The notes beneath the pieces were generated by a model, which saw only the letters and a list, made by a program, of their open reading frames with translations, searched no databases and had not been told where the DNA came from. A stretch of 64,000 nucleotides of DNA, from NCBI GenBank assembly GCA_003574895.1, contig PJFB01000015.1, positions 1 through 64,000 on the forward strand. Direction: 5' to 3'. A program made the position numbers and the translations under genes. Positions within the stretch are counted from its first letter, which is position 1. Each line of letters begins with the position of its first letter. This document shows, piece after piece, positions 28,491 through 37,581 of the stretch. The stretch comes from Geobacter sp. GTDB taxonomy: Bacteria > Desulfobacterota > Desulfuromonadia > Geobacterales > Pseudopelobacteraceae.

Positions 28491-28921
28491 TGTTCCTCGC
28501 TTGATTCTTCAGTTTTGGGACAGGCCTCGATCTCGTCCAGGATGCCATTCACGAAAGACGGCGACTCCTTGTCCCCGAAACGGCGGGCGATCTCGATGGC
28601 CTCGTTGATGCTGACCTTTTTGGGAATATCCGGCCTGAACATCAACTCATAGGCTGCCATGCGCATGACGTTCAGGTCCACTCGCGGCATCCTGGCCAGG
28701 GACCAGTTCTTAGAGCGGGCTTCGATGGCGCTGTCAATGAGTTCGCGCCGTTGAAGCACGCCCCGCACCAGATCTTCGGCAAATTGCCGCACCCGGCCGG
28801 TTACATCTGCATGTTCTTCCCGGAAGGTCTGCAGGGTATCCGTCACCCCGACCGAAGGGTTAACATCCAGGGCGTAGAGCATCTGTAGCGCCAGTTCGCG
28901 AGCTTCCCGCCGTAATCCCAT
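28487..28921 (-). CDS. nusB: Transcription antitermination factor NusB
   Basis: NusB binds boxA RNA with NusE/S10 and promotes antitermination in rRNA operons. The 144-residue, all-helical protein starts [21 protein letters not shown] and contains DFxxxLV-like [43 protein letters not shown] and [33 protein letters not shown], all family signatures. The start codon shares one base with the stop of ribH (TAATG), and its end overlaps hom by 4 bases, so ribH-nusB-hom are tightly coupled. This ribH-nusB pairing is very common in bacteria. Confidence 0.97.
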   Translation of the reverse strand: MGLRREARELALQMLYALDVNPSVGVTDTLQTFREEHADVTGRVRQFAEDLVRGVLQRRELIDSAIEARSKNWSLARMPRVDLNVMRMAAYELMFRPDIPKKVSINEAIEIARRFGDKESPSFVNGILDEIEACPKTEESSEEQ

Positions 28922-29388
28922 TATTTGAGCGCCTTCAATAGATTGACTGTTTCAATTGCAGTGACTGCGGCCTCGAAACCCTTGTTGCCCGCTTTTGTGC
29001 CGGCACGTTCGACGGCCTGTTCGATGGAGTCGGTTGTCAGTACGCCGAAGGCAACCGGCACGCCGCTGTCCAGGGATACTGAAGCCACTCCTTTGGAGAC
29101 CTCGGCCGCCACATAATCGAAGTGCGGCGTGGAACCGCGGATGACTGCGCCCAGGCAGATGACCGCATCATATTTGCCGGATTCGGCCATCTTTTTGGCG
29201 GCCAGCGGAATCTCGAAAGCTCCCGGTACCCGGGCTACGTGGATATCATTGCTGTCGGCACCGTGGCGAACCAGGGCATCCACGGCACCCTCCAGCAGAC
29301 GTTCGGAGATGAAGCTGTTGAAGCGGCTGACGATGATGCCGAACTTGAGCCCCTTGGACTCTAGTTTTCCTTCATAGAATTGTGGCAT
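28921..29388 (-). CDS. ribH: 6,7-dimethyl-8-ribityllumazine synthase
   Basis: Condenses the butanone phosphate and the ribityl-aminouracil to lumazine, the next-to-last step of riboflavin synthesis. The start at ATG 29388 gives 155 residues and has GGAGG five bases upstream. Conserved text: [44 protein letters not shown], the phosphate/ligand-binding [23 protein letters not shown], and [27 protein letters not shown] with the catalytic His in STPHFDY. The frame is open upstream to 29454 but without a ribosome site. Other rib genes are not in the window. Confidence 0.97.
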   Translation of the reverse strand: MPQFYEGKLESKGLKFGIIVSRFNSFISERLLEGAVDALVRHGADSNDIHVARVPGAFEIPLAAKKMAESGKYDAVICLGAVIRGSTPHFDYVAAEVSKGVASVSLDSGVPVAFGVLTTDSIEQAVERAGTKAGNKGFEAAVTAIETVNLLKALK

Positions 29389-29474
29389 GGCAACCTCCGG
29401 TACATGGCATAAAGAAATCGAAATACTAGCACAGTTTCCACGGATGGGGAACAAAAAGTGAGGTCCTGGCGTGA

Positions 29475-30548
29475 TCAGCGGCTGTGAAAGACAATGTTTC
29501 CGGAATAATCAGCCACTTGAAATTTCACCCACAGGGATGGCGCAGTCCTGTTTGCGGCTGCCTGGGCCCGCTTGCAGACCAGTTCCAGCAGCGCATGGTC
29601 AAAGCCGCTGGCCAGAATAACCTCGCGGGCAGTATTTGCTTGCCGTATGATTTCAATGATCCTTGCGGGGAAGAATTCAGCCTCGGCCCATTGCCGCAAG
29701 TCGGCAAGGTCCAGTTCGGAGGCTGCGGCATGGGTGTTTTCATGGCCGCAGGCGATCTTGAGGAGTTTGGCGAACTGGCAGGCAATGGCCGGTTGCAGGA
29801 ACCCCCGTGTCGCACAGGCCCGCAGGGCATGGGCCACGTGGTCGCCCATCATCACAAAGGCCTCTTCAGGGAGAGACGGGAACCCTTCCTGCGCTGCCAT
29901 CTCGCTGCTGCGGCCGGTGGAGAGGATGACCGTCGGGGCGCCGCAGGCGCGGGCCACGTCCAAGGCGGCATCGATGGTGTCGGTCCAGGCCTTGGCCGAG
30001 ATGGGCCGGACAATGCCGGTCGTACCCAAGATGGAAAGCCCGCCGATGATCCCCAGGCGGGCGTTGAGGGTCTTCTTGGCCCGCTGTTCGCCGTCGGGGA
30101 TGGAGATTTCCACATTGAGAGACTTGTTCGGGAATACCTGGGCAAGGGCATGTTCAATCATGCGGCGCGGGACCGGGTTGATGGCCCATTCTCCGGGAGG
30201 CATGGCCAGTCCGGGCTTGGTGACCCGGCCGATGCCGATGCCTCCGGTGATGGTGATGCCCCCCCCTTTGACAAAGGGGGGCTGGTGGGGATTTGCTGTC
30301 ACCCGCGCATGCACTTCTGCCCCGTTGGTTACATCCGGGTCGTCGCCGGCGTCCTTGATAACGTGGCAAGATGCTTCACAGGTTGTGAAAAACTGTCCGT
30401 GGATTTGGAAGGTTGCGGAGACTCCGGCCGGGAGGGCCAGGTCAACTTCCTTGACAAGTTCCTGGCGGGCAAGTAGCAGGGCCGCTCCCTTGGCTGCGGC
30501 AGCGGCGCAGGCGCCGGTGGTGTAGCCGTGGCGAAGTGTATTTCTCAT
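29475..30548 (-). CDS. cbiD: Cobalt-precorrin-5B C1-methyltransferase CbiD, with a palindrome inserted in frame
   Basis: CbiD methylates C1 of cobalt-precorrin-5B in anaerobic cobalamin synthesis. From ATG 30548 the protein has 357 residues, normal for the family. It starts [25 protein letters not shown] and contains [45 protein letters not shown] and [15 protein letters not shown]. Between [12 protein letters not shown] and GITITGG is an extra stretch [12 protein letters not shown] encoded by a GCCCCCCCTTTG/CAAAGGGGGGC palindrome (30258-30282), which looks like an in-frame repeat insertion. The other visible cobalamin genes (cobH, cbiX) are 9.4 kb upstream, separated by the island. Confidence 0.95.
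   Translation of the reverse strand: MRNTLRHGYTTGACAAAAAKGAALLLARQELVKEVDLALPAGVSATFQIHGQFFTTCEASCHVIKDAGDDPDVTNGAEVHARVTANPHQPPFVKGGGITITGGIGIGRVTKPGLAMPPGEWAINPVPRRMIEHALAQVFPNKSLNVEISIPDGEQRAKKTLNARLGIIGGLSILGTTGIVRPISAKAWTDTIDAALDVARACGAPTVILSTGRSSEMAAQEGFPSLPEEAFVMMGDHVAHALRACATRGFLQPAIACQFAKLLKIACGHENTHAAASELDLADLRQWAEAEFFPARIIEIIRQANTAREVILASGFDHALLELVCKRAQAAANRTAPSLWVKFQVADYSGNIVFHSR
30258..30282. repeat. Palindrome inside cbiD encoding PPFVKGG
   Basis: CCCCCCCTTTG-ACA-style inverted repeat: left arm GCCCCCCCTTTG and right arm CAAAGGGGGGC. Read in the cbiD frame it gives QPPFVKGGG. It resembles other GC-box/CTTTG palindromes dispersed in many genomes, and the intergenic one at 22175-22204. 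Confidence 0.7.
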
Positions 30549-30672
30549 GGTAGCCTTATTGGGGGAACAGTATATGTTTGGCTGGATTAAGGGGAATCTC
30601 CGATTTTCCCTTGACAAAACTTATCATGGATGTCCCCAAAATACCAAATACGCAACTGATTTGCGAATGAAC

Positions 30673-31008
30673 CTATGTTTTTCCTTTTTTCTCTAGAAAC
30701 ACCTTAACTATCCTGAATATAATTTGCTGGTCGTTCTCATCTAACTTGCGCAGCATCTCCTCGATCAGTTCCACTCTTACTTCTTCGTTCTCCAGATGAT
30801 CGAATTCGAAAATATTGTGAAGAGAGACATGTAACGCTTCTGCGATCCTCGCCAAACGATCTAGCGAAGGGTAACTCTTACCCAGTTCAATACGACTCAT
30901 GTGCTTCTGGTCGATACCAATCACTTCAGCCAGTTGTTCCTGAGAAAGTCCCCGACTTTTTCTCAGCTCCTTGATGCGTCCGCCAAAAAGTTCTGTTACA
31001 GATTTCAT
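30673..31008 (-). CDS. XRE-family DNA-binding regulator
   Basis: A 111-residue protein with an N-terminal HTH_3 domain: IKELRKSRGLSQEQLAEVIGIDQ, the recognition helix KHMSRIELGKSYPSLDRLARIAEAL, then a helical C-terminal half rich in acidic residues (EFDHLENEEVRVELIEEML). A GGGGGGAT ribosome-like site lies before the ATG. It is transcribed divergently from the receiver-domain gene with 175 bases between. It is the first gene of the accessory island past cbiD. The target is not known; it may control itself or the island genes. Confidence 0.85.
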   Translation of the reverse strand: MKSVTELFGGRIKELRKSRGLSQEQLAEVIGIDQKHMSRIELGKSYPSLDRLARIAEALHVSLHNIFEFDHLENEEVRVELIEEMLRKLDENDQQIIFRIVKVFLEKKGKT

Positions 31009-31183
31009 CTCATCCCCCCCAGCAAAATATTCAATGCAATGGGGGGAAAAACCTACCCATAAATTTACGTATTTATATTGATTTCACGCCCAATAAGATG
31101 TAATGTACGTCGCCATAAGCGTAACTTGCGAATATTTACGTTATTAATCACCCTTCTCAAAGGGCGAGAAATCGAGGTGGCTG
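31009..31183. promoter_or_regulatory. Divergent promoter region of XRE and receiver genes
   Basis: 175 bases between two divergent starts. The octamer ATTTACGT occurs twice in the same direction (31063-31070 and 31134-31141), with a related TAATGTACGT at 31101-31110. These could be operator sites for the XRE protein. No clear -35/-10 pair was chosen. Confidence 0.35.
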
Positions 31184-31609
31184 ATGGAAAATATCTTGCT
31201 TGTGGACGATGATAAAGACTTCCTTTGGTTGCTCAAGAATCTGTTAGCATGTGAAGGCATGACTGTTTTGAGCTCGGGGACAGCAGAAGAGGCGTTACGT
31301 GAGTTGAGAGGAAAGACCTTTGACTTAGTTATCACCGATTTGGACTTGCCTGGGCTAGATGGATTCGCACTCGCCCAGAAAGCTTTGAAACTTGCACCGG
31401 GCATGCCGGTCATTATGATTACCGGTAGCATAGAACCGGGAATTTCTGAGTTGGCCAAGAAAGTGGGGATAGCAGCCGTTCTTTTTAAGCCTTTTCACCC
31501 TGACAAACTTTTTGAGGTGGTTAAGAATATCATAAAATCCCAAATTAACGACGTGGGGCGCCGGGAGCCAACGAATCGTCAAGTTAACCCGAAGCAGGGC
31601 CTTCCTTAA
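31184..31609 (+). CDS. Orphan receiver-domain (CheY-like) protein
   Basis: A 141-residue single-domain response regulator. The acidic pocket is ILLVDDDKDF, the phospho-acceptor lies in DLVITDLDLPGLDGFA, followed by MPVIMITGS with the switch Thr, and the conserved Lys in AVLFKPFHPDKLFEVV. After the receiver domain there is only a short basic tail (~20 residues), with no DNA-binding or enzymatic output. GAGGT precedes the ATG. No kinase lies nearby; it could receive phosphate from any kinase in the cell, or bridge to the XRE regulator across the divergent promoter (inference). Confidence 0.9.
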   Translation: MENILLVDDDKDFLWLLKNLLACEGMTVLSSGTAEEALRELRGKTFDLVITDLDLPGLDGFALAQKALKLAPGMPVIMITGSIEPGISELAKKVGIAAVLFKPFHPDKLFEVVKNIIKSQINDVGRREPTNRQVNPKQGLP

Positions 31610-31684
31610 TCGCTCACCCCGGTTTAACTGGTTGCGGCCATCTGCGAAGCGCAATGTTAAGCTAATGACATTATTAACCGTCAC

Positions 31685-31713
31685 TTGACATCACATGGCT
31701 TGCATGTAATTAT
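31685..31713 (+). promoter_or_regulatory. Candidate sigma-70 promoter for the RHS operon
   Basis: A perfect TTGACA at 31685-31690, then a 17-base spacer, then AATTAT (31708-31713) with an extended-10-like TG just upstream. It lies about 75 bases upstream of the small exported ORF that leads into the RHS gene. A short stem-loop (GACGG-AATAAA-CCGTC, 31755-31770) follows. Start point not shown. Confidence 0.4.
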
Positions 31714-31785
31714 GCGACAATATTAGAGCTTTAATTTCTATTTTATAATAATTCGACGGAATAAACCGTCATTCGGGGGGGCAGC

Positions 31786-31959
31786 ATGAATGTGAACAGC
31801 CGAAGGCGGCTGATAGCCTCGTTATGTACTTGCAGTATGTTTTTAGTCTTTCCATTTTTCACCTCCGCACTCAATTCTCCGATCGCCCCAAAAACCAGAA
31901 CCATTGCAAATACGTTGCATTCAATATTCAGTACCACTCCCATTGAGTCAACGCTATGA
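31786..31959 (+). CDS. Small exported ORF (57 aa) overlapping the RHS gene start
   Basis: An ATG at 31786 with a GGGGGGG ribosome-like run 5 bases upstream opens a 57-codon frame: MNVNSRRRLIASLCTCSMFL..., with three arginines followed by a hydrophobic stretch ending VFPFFTSA, a good Sec signal. The mature part (NSPIAPKTRTIANTLHSIFSTTPIESTL) has no recognisable domain. Its TGA overlaps the RHS ATG by 4 bases (ATGA), so the two are translationally coupled. It is too short to prove by itself; the overlap and signal peptide are the support. Confidence 0.5.
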   Translation: MNVNSRRRLIASLCTCSMFLVFPFFTSALNSPIAPKTRTIANTLHSIFSTTPIESTL

Positions 31960-34900
31960 ATAGCTCGATTAAGCTGCTTACTGCAATAGCTGGCTTCATG
32001 CTGCTTATTTTTGTCGCCAATCCGGCTGACAGTAGCACATGCTATACAGCAACCAACAATCTAGGTTCATCTATTTTCGATTTGTACCAGACGACCTCTT
32101 CAGGACTAGTATTGAGTAATTTCCCTGAAAATGCCAAAGTCAACAGAATTGATGTTAAAATATTATATGGAAAGAGTGCCGGGACTTTTCTCAAATTCTA
32201 CCTGCAAAAGGTTAACAGCACCTCGAACTATTGGTTTCTAAGCAATTGGGGATACGATAGAGGAGCCCAATGGTCCAATTACACCAGCACAATCAACGCC
32301 ATCCAGTTTGCCAGCAATGTCGGGGTTAATGGTGAGTGGCGACTATCGATATATCACGACGGGACATATCAAAATCCGAATCCGTGGGGTGATTACTATG
32401 CAGACTGTTATCGTTGCCACACCAAGGCACAGTTGACCTCTTGGTCATTAACGCTTTGCTATGATGCAGTACCCGCTCCTCCGGTCTTAACAAGTCCCGC
32501 CAACAACTACTCAAGCACTTGGAAGCCAGCCAACCTTGAATGGAATGCATCAGCAAACGCTACAAAATACTACGTCCAGGTGGCTAAAGATGCAGGTTTC
32601 AATACTATTGTCCATGAAGGCGAGAACAATGACACATTCTATCCAGTATTTGATGATATCTCGGATTTTGGCACCTACTACTGGCGAGTAAAGGCCGGTA
32701 ACGATGCCGGTGAGTGGAGCGAGTACTCTGCAACAAGGTCTTTTACCTGGTATACGACAGCGGACATGAATCCTGTCCCGGTTTCACCGCCATCGAGTCC
32801 ACCGATATGGAAACACGAAGCCGTTCTTGTCTGGACCCCGCCATCATCTGGGTATATTTACCAAGACGGCACTGGGTATCATTATATTAACTATTTTATC
32901 GATGTAGCCACAGACAGTTCGTTCACCCATAAGATTATCGACAACGCAGATATATTCGGCATAAACTATATGCCCATTGACAATTATGTCACTGAAAACC
33001 AGACCTATTACTGGCGGATTCGCGCCAAAATAGATTACCTGGTGTATGGTCCTTATGGAATCTCTTCCTTTACGGTCAACAGCAGATTTTTTATCCAGAA
33101 CTTTGATTCCGAGTTTGACAGGTTTAATCCTTATGGCGGTGGTGTTTCCACCTTCGCGGCTGATTTGTCATCTGATCCCTCCGGCACTTCCACCTGGACC
33201 ATCTCAGTAGCAGGACGCACTTACAACGGGAGTGGCACTCCGGCGTATTTCACCTGGGATGGCAAGAATGATGCGGGCATGCTGGTTAACCCTGGCACTT
33301 ATACGGCTACAATAACAGCGACGAGCGCCGACGGTAGCTGCACCGACACCAAGCAAGTCTCGATAACAGTAGAAAAACCGGTAGAGCCGGTTTCCGCAAC
33401 CTGTGAAACCTCCCTGGAGTTCTGTAGCGGTTCATCCACAAACATCGGCACTGGCAGCGTTTCCCATGAACAGGTGCTCTTTACGGCCAAAGGGCCGACC
33501 AGCGACCTGTCGTTCGTATTGCAGTACAACAGCCTCGACTCTCTTTCCGGATCTCTCGGTGCTTCCTGGACGCACAACTTCGACATAGCACTGGAAAACG
33601 GCGCCGACGGAGCCAAGATATTCCGGCAGGGCTTCAAGCGGGCAATCTACACCCTCTCCGACACCACCTATGTAGCTCCCGCCAACGACTTTTCCTCTCT
33701 GGTTCATAACGCAGACGGCACTTACACAATCAGTCTCCGCAACGGTGACAAATATCATTTCGATGCGTCCGGCATAATCACCGCTATCGACAGCCGTTAT
33801 GGGCGTGAACTCGACTTTCTATATTTTGATGCGTTTAACCTGAAATATGCCGAAATTTACGACCAATCGCAACGAACGATATATTTCATAAAAGAAGGCA
33901 ATCTCATTAGGAAATTCGTTGATCCTAATAACAAAGTTTACGATATCTCTTACACCGGGACTACCAACCCTCGCCTCAATTTGGTTATCAATCCAGACCC
34001 CGACAACCCCGGCACCAATTACTGGTCATATTCCTACGACGGCGAAAGCAGCAGAATGACGACCAAACGTGACCCGAACGGCAATGTCACAACGTACTCC
34101 TACTATGCAGACGGACGAATGAAGGATGCCATCGACCCGGAAGGAGACCCCGTTAAAGGGCTGAGCGCCGCCGGACATACGAGAAGCGTGCTGTACGACA
34201 CCGCAAACCAACAGACAGGACCCCGGCAAACCAGCTTCTACGAGAAGAACGGCGCAGTCTGGCAGAACATATATGACCCCTATCAGGGTGTTCTCAAGCA
34301 GATAGTGTCGCCGGGGGGCGGCAAGATTACTGACTACTTCTATTACTCCAACGGCTCACTCAAGGCAAAGAGCGAGCCTTACGGCGACGGCAAGCAACTG
34401 ACGACATTTTACCGCTATGATGTTTACGGCAACATTACCGATATCTCCGAACCGATTGATTTCACCACCGTAGCAGCATCCTATCTCCCTCAGGGCATTG
34501 ATACTCTCGACATAAACAGTTTCGACAATGCCGATTCACCAATCAAGTGGGCAACACGCTACACCTACGACTACGCCAACTATGACCAAATTGCCAGCGC
34601 CATTGACCTGCGCGGCAGCATTCCACTTACAACAACATTCCAACGATCCGTGGAATCCGACACCGGACTTCTGTTGACCCAAATCACTGCACCCGGCAAG
34701 ATCAGCGGCGAAACGCTCGTCAGCTATCAGCGGCAGAATCCCGACGGCACACTAGCCAGCATTACCGATGCCAATGGCAAAACGACCAGCTTCGGCTACT
34801 ATCCATTCAACGGCACTGCTGCTGATGGCATGCTGGAATCCATCACTCAGCCCAATAGCGTTAAGACTCTTTTTACCTCTTACGACGCATATGGCAATGC

Positions 34901-37064
34901 AACTAGCCTCACCAGAAAGGACACAACCAGCACTTCTGTCCCGGTCACCACCACAAAAAGTTACAACACTCTCAATAGGTTAAATACGGTTCTTACGAGT
35001 GTAGCCACACCACCATATACTTCCCTCAATTATCAGTATTTCTACGACATGGCAGGAAACCTTACCACCGTGATCGACCCTGAAAACCGTCAGACGCAGT
35101 ACAAACACAACTATCAGGGCAAGACGACCGATATCATCGATGACAGGAACAACAAAAGCCAACTTCTCTACAGCGGTTCCGGCTGTTCTTCCTGCGGTAG
35201 CGGAATTGATCAGTTGAACACTGTCCAGGATGCCAACCATGTGGCCAAGGGCGTAGAAGGGACGGTATATCGGTACGACGAACTCGGCCGTCTTGAATTC
35301 GAGACCGACCCGCTGGGGAACGTCCTTCATTACACGTACTATGACAATGGCCTGCTCAAGACTATGGCGGATGCCACTGAGGGCGGTGACAGCTTACTTG
35401 CCACCTATTACTACAACACAAGGGGACAAATAACCGACAAGTCCTTCAGCGACGGCACAGCAGAGCACTACACTTACTACCCGAGCGGGCAACTCCAGAC
35501 TGCGGGCAACCAGCATATCACCTACACGTACACTTGGTATGACAACGGCTGGCTCAAAGATGTCACCGACGATCAGGGGAGAAAAATCACCTACGACGAT
35601 TACGATCCCCTTGGCCAGCGAAAACAGGTAACGATAATGGCCGGTAGTGCGGATCAGCATATCATCAGCTACGACTATGACAGCGCCAATCGACCATGGC
35701 ACATATACGGTACAGGTACAATCGCCTACGATTATGATGCCAGAGGACGAAAACACAGCCTGGCTTACCTGGGGCTCCAGACCTCTACCGAATATGGCTA
35801 TGACGATCTGGACCGCCTGACTACCGTCACTCACAGCAGCGGTGGAAGCTCCTTTGCCGTCTATGGCTACCCTGAATACGACGGAATGGGCAACCGCAAG
35901 AGCCGTACCGGCTCAAGCCCTGAAGGCTATGGATATGACGAGCTATACCGTCTGATCAGCCGGGTTGTTGCCGGCGGAACTGAAAACTTCACCTACGATG
36001 CAGCAGGCAACAGGCTGACCGGACCCAGCCCCAAGGATATCGGCTACCAATATGACGATGCCAATCAGATGACCATGGGGAGGACCTTCGGCCACACTTA
36101 CGACAACCAGGGGAACCAGATCAGCCGTATCGTCGGCGGTTCTGCAGACAAGAGCTGGACACTGACATGGGACAGGCAGAACCGGTTAACGCAAATGGAG
36201 AAGATCAAGGGCGCGGAATCGCAAATTCTGACCTTCAAATACGACCCGATGGGGAGAAGAATAGAGAAAAAGTTTGTGCTTACTAGGGACGGCAGCATCA
36301 AGACCAGCACATGGACATACGTTTATGATCAGAGAAATATCGCCCTGGAAATTTACAAAGACCCGAACAATATGACTACCAAGACCTTCTACACCCACGG
36401 TCCGGGCATTGACGAACCGCTGGCAATGGAGAGGAGGGGGCAGTATGACTTGTACAGTCATGTCTATCACTTCCATGCCGACGGGTTAGGGAGCATCGCC
36501 GCCATCACTGATAGCAGCAGGAATGTTGTACAGAGCTATAGCTACAGCGCGTATGGGATACCGAAGGCGACGACGGGTTTTCGGAACAGCTACCAGTTTG
36601 CAGGAAGGGAATGGGACAAGGAGAGCCATCTTTATTTCAACCGGGCACGGTACTTTGACCCGTATGATGGTATTTTCATCAGCCGTGATCCGCTCTCGTT
36701 TGCCGCCGGGGATTACAACCTGTACCGGTATGTTGAAAATAATCCGATTAACTGGTTTGACCCTGATGGGTTTACAAGACAAAACATCTCACCGGTAGAG
36801 CAGCACCCTGGTGGGCAAAAACATGTTCATTGGGGTGACGAGCCCAAGTGTAGAAATGGTGGCGCTGTCAATGAGGACGGCACATACCGGCATGGCACCA
36901 GACCACCCAATAAAATAAGAGATTTGATAAGAAAGGCTACAGGGTGGGCACTAGGCAATCTTGATTCGCTAGTACCGTTAGTGATACTACCTGGCCAACA
37001 TCAGATATTAGATAACTTCAGTAATGGAATGCCGTTAGACTATACTCTTGGAACCATTTATTGA
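31956..37064 (+). CDS. Exported RHS-repeat polymorphic toxin
   Basis: A 1702-residue Sec-exported RHS protein. Signal peptide ends near ANPADS. Then a P/Homo-B-like beta domain (~30-170) with a CYRCH haem-like motif at 151-155; Ig/fibronectin-like domains (~173-360); a FlgD-Ig-like segment around FTWDGKNDAGMLVNPGTYTATI; then the DUF6531/RHS shell from ~485, with many YD repeats (YDDYDPLGQRKQV, YDYDARGRKHSLAY, YGYDDLDRLTTV). The RHS core ends DGIFISRDPLSFAAGDYNLYRYVENNPINWFDPDG. The last 96 residues (from nt 36774) are the variable tip, probably the toxin: HPGGQKHVHWGDEPKC and NEDGTYRHGTRPPNKIRD. The tip family is unknown to me. Followed by a putative immunity gene. Confidence 0.9.
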   Translation: MNSSIKLLTAIAGFMLLIFVANPADSSTCYTATNNLGSSIFDLYQTTSSGLVLSNFPENAKVNRIDVKILYGKSAGTFLKFYLQKVNSTSNYWFLSNWGYDRGAQWSNYTSTINAIQFASNVGVNGEWRLSIYHDGTYQNPNPWGDYYADCYRCHTKAQLTSWSLTLCYDAVPAPPVLTSPANNYSSTWKPANLEWNASANATKYYVQVAKDAGFNTIVHEGENNDTFYPVFDDISDFGTYYWRVKAGNDAGEWSEYSATRSFTWYTTADMNPVPVSPPSSPPIWKHEAVLVWTPPSSGYIYQDGTGYHYINYFIDVATDSSFTHKIIDNADIFGINYMPIDNYVTENQTYYWRIRAKIDYLVYGPYGISSFTVNSRFFIQNFDSEFDRFNPYGGGVSTFAADLSSDPSGTSTWTISVAGRTYNGSGTPAYFTWDGKNDAGMLVNPGTYTATITATSADGSCTDTKQVSITVEKPVEPVSATCETSLEFCSGSSTNIGTGSVSHEQVLFTAKGPTSDLSFVLQYNSLDSLSGSLGASWTHNFDIALENGADGAKIFRQGFKRAIYTLSDTTYVAPANDFSSLVHNADGTYTISLRNGDKYHFDASGIITAIDSRYGRELDFLYFDAFNLKYAEIYDQSQRTIYFIKEGNLIRKFVDPNNKVYDISYTGTTNPRLNLVINPDPDNPGTNYWSYSYDGESSRMTTKRDPNGNVTTYSYYADGRMKDAIDPEGDPVKGLSAAGHTRSVLYDTANQQTGPRQTSFYEKNGAVWQNIYDPYQGVLKQIVSPGGGKITDYFYYSNGSLKAKSEPYGDGKQLTTFYRYDVYGNITDISEPIDFTTVAASYLPQGIDTLDINSFDNADSPIKWATRYTYDYANYDQIASAIDLRGSIPLTTTFQRSVESDTGLLLTQITAPGKISGETLVSYQRQNPDGTLASITDANGKTTSFGYYPFNGTAADGMLESITQPNSVKTLFTSYDAYGNATSLTRKDTTSTSVPVTTTKSYNTLNRLNTVLTSVATPPYTSLNYQYFYDMAGNLTTVIDPENRQTQYKHNYQGKTTDIIDDRNNKSQLLYSGSGCSSCGSGIDQLNTVQDANHVAKGVEGTVYRYDELGRLEFETDPLGNVLHYTYYDNGLLKTMADATEGGDSLLATYYYNTRGQITDKSFSDGTAEHYTYYPSGQLQTAGNQHITYTYTWYDNGWLKDVTDDQGRKITYDDYDPLGQRKQVTIMAGSADQHIISYDYDSANRPWHIYGTGTIAYDYDARGRKHSLAYLGLQTSTEYGYDDLDRLTTVTHSSGGSSFAVYGYPEYDGMGNRKSRTGSSPEGYGYDELYRLISRVVAGGTENFTYDAAGNRLTGPSPKDIGYQYDDANQMTMGRTFGHTYDNQGNQISRIVGGSADKSWTLTWDRQNRLTQMEKIKGAESQILTFKYDPMGRRIEKKFVLTRDGSIKTSTWTYVYDQRNIALEIYKDPNNMTTKTFYTHGPGIDEPLAMERRGQYDLYSHVYHFHADGLGSIAAITDSSRNVVQSYSYSAYGIPKATTGFRNSYQFAGREWDKESHLYFNRARYFDPYDGIFISRDPLSFAAGDYNLYRYVENNPINWFDPDGFTRQNISPVEQHPGGQKHVHWGDEPKCRNGGAVNEDGTYRHGTRPPNKIRDLIRKATGWALGNLDSLVPLVILPGQHQILDNFSNGMPLDYTLGTIY

Positions 37065-37100
37065 GTGTGGTGTTGCTTGAACTAGAATTAGGAGGATTAT

Positions 37101-37544
37101 ATGTTTAAGTATATTCTTTGCGACGATATACCTGAAATAATATCTAAACTTTTAGGCGTTGCAATCCAACTGTATGGGAATGAAATAGCATTCTGGTTCT
37201 ATCCAGAATGCACTCAGCAAAATACCTATAACGGTGAAATGTCATTACTTAATGGATTTAGCGTTCCTATTGAGAAGGTAACACTTTATGACGACGAAAA
37301 ATATTGTGAGAACATAAGATATTTGTTGAGTAATGATACGCTTGAAGATATTGCTGGCCAAACTATAAATCAAATAGATTTATTGGATAGTATCTCTATT
37401 TACAAAGATGGCGCTGCGGAGTGGTTCTTAGCCCTAGTCTTCCATGAAAATGTTTGCATACTTAAAGGCTTAAATACAGCGGAAGAAAACGTTCTTGCTG
37501 AGCACGGCTTCATAGTATCAGATTCGCCTCCTGAAGGGTGGTGA
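37101..37544 (+). CDS. Putative immunity protein for the RHS tip
   Basis: A 147-residue cytoplasmic-looking protein (no signal peptide), with AGGAGG at good spacing before ATG 37101. It lies 36 bases after the RHS stop, the usual place for the cognate immunity gene. Composition is acidic and AT-rich in DNA, unlike the neighbouring housekeeping genes. I do not recognise its family; readable features are FKYILCDDIPEIISKLLGVAI, YPECTQQNTYNGEMSLL and AAEWFLALVFHENVCIL. Immunity is inferred from position only. Confidence 0.65.
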   Translation: MFKYILCDDIPEIISKLLGVAIQLYGNEIAFWFYPECTQQNTYNGEMSLLNGFSVPIEKVTLYDDEKYCENIRYLLSNDTLEDIAGQTINQIDLLDSISIYKDGAAEWFLALVFHENVCILKGLNTAEENVLAEHGFIVSDSPPEGW

Positions 37545-37581
37545 ACTGCTCTCTGAACAGGTATACCTTCACTGACTGAGA

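Noticed and set aside
30549-30672. Possible cobalamin riboswitch before cbiD
   Set aside because: The 124 bases are too short and lack the conserved B12 box and surrounding helices.
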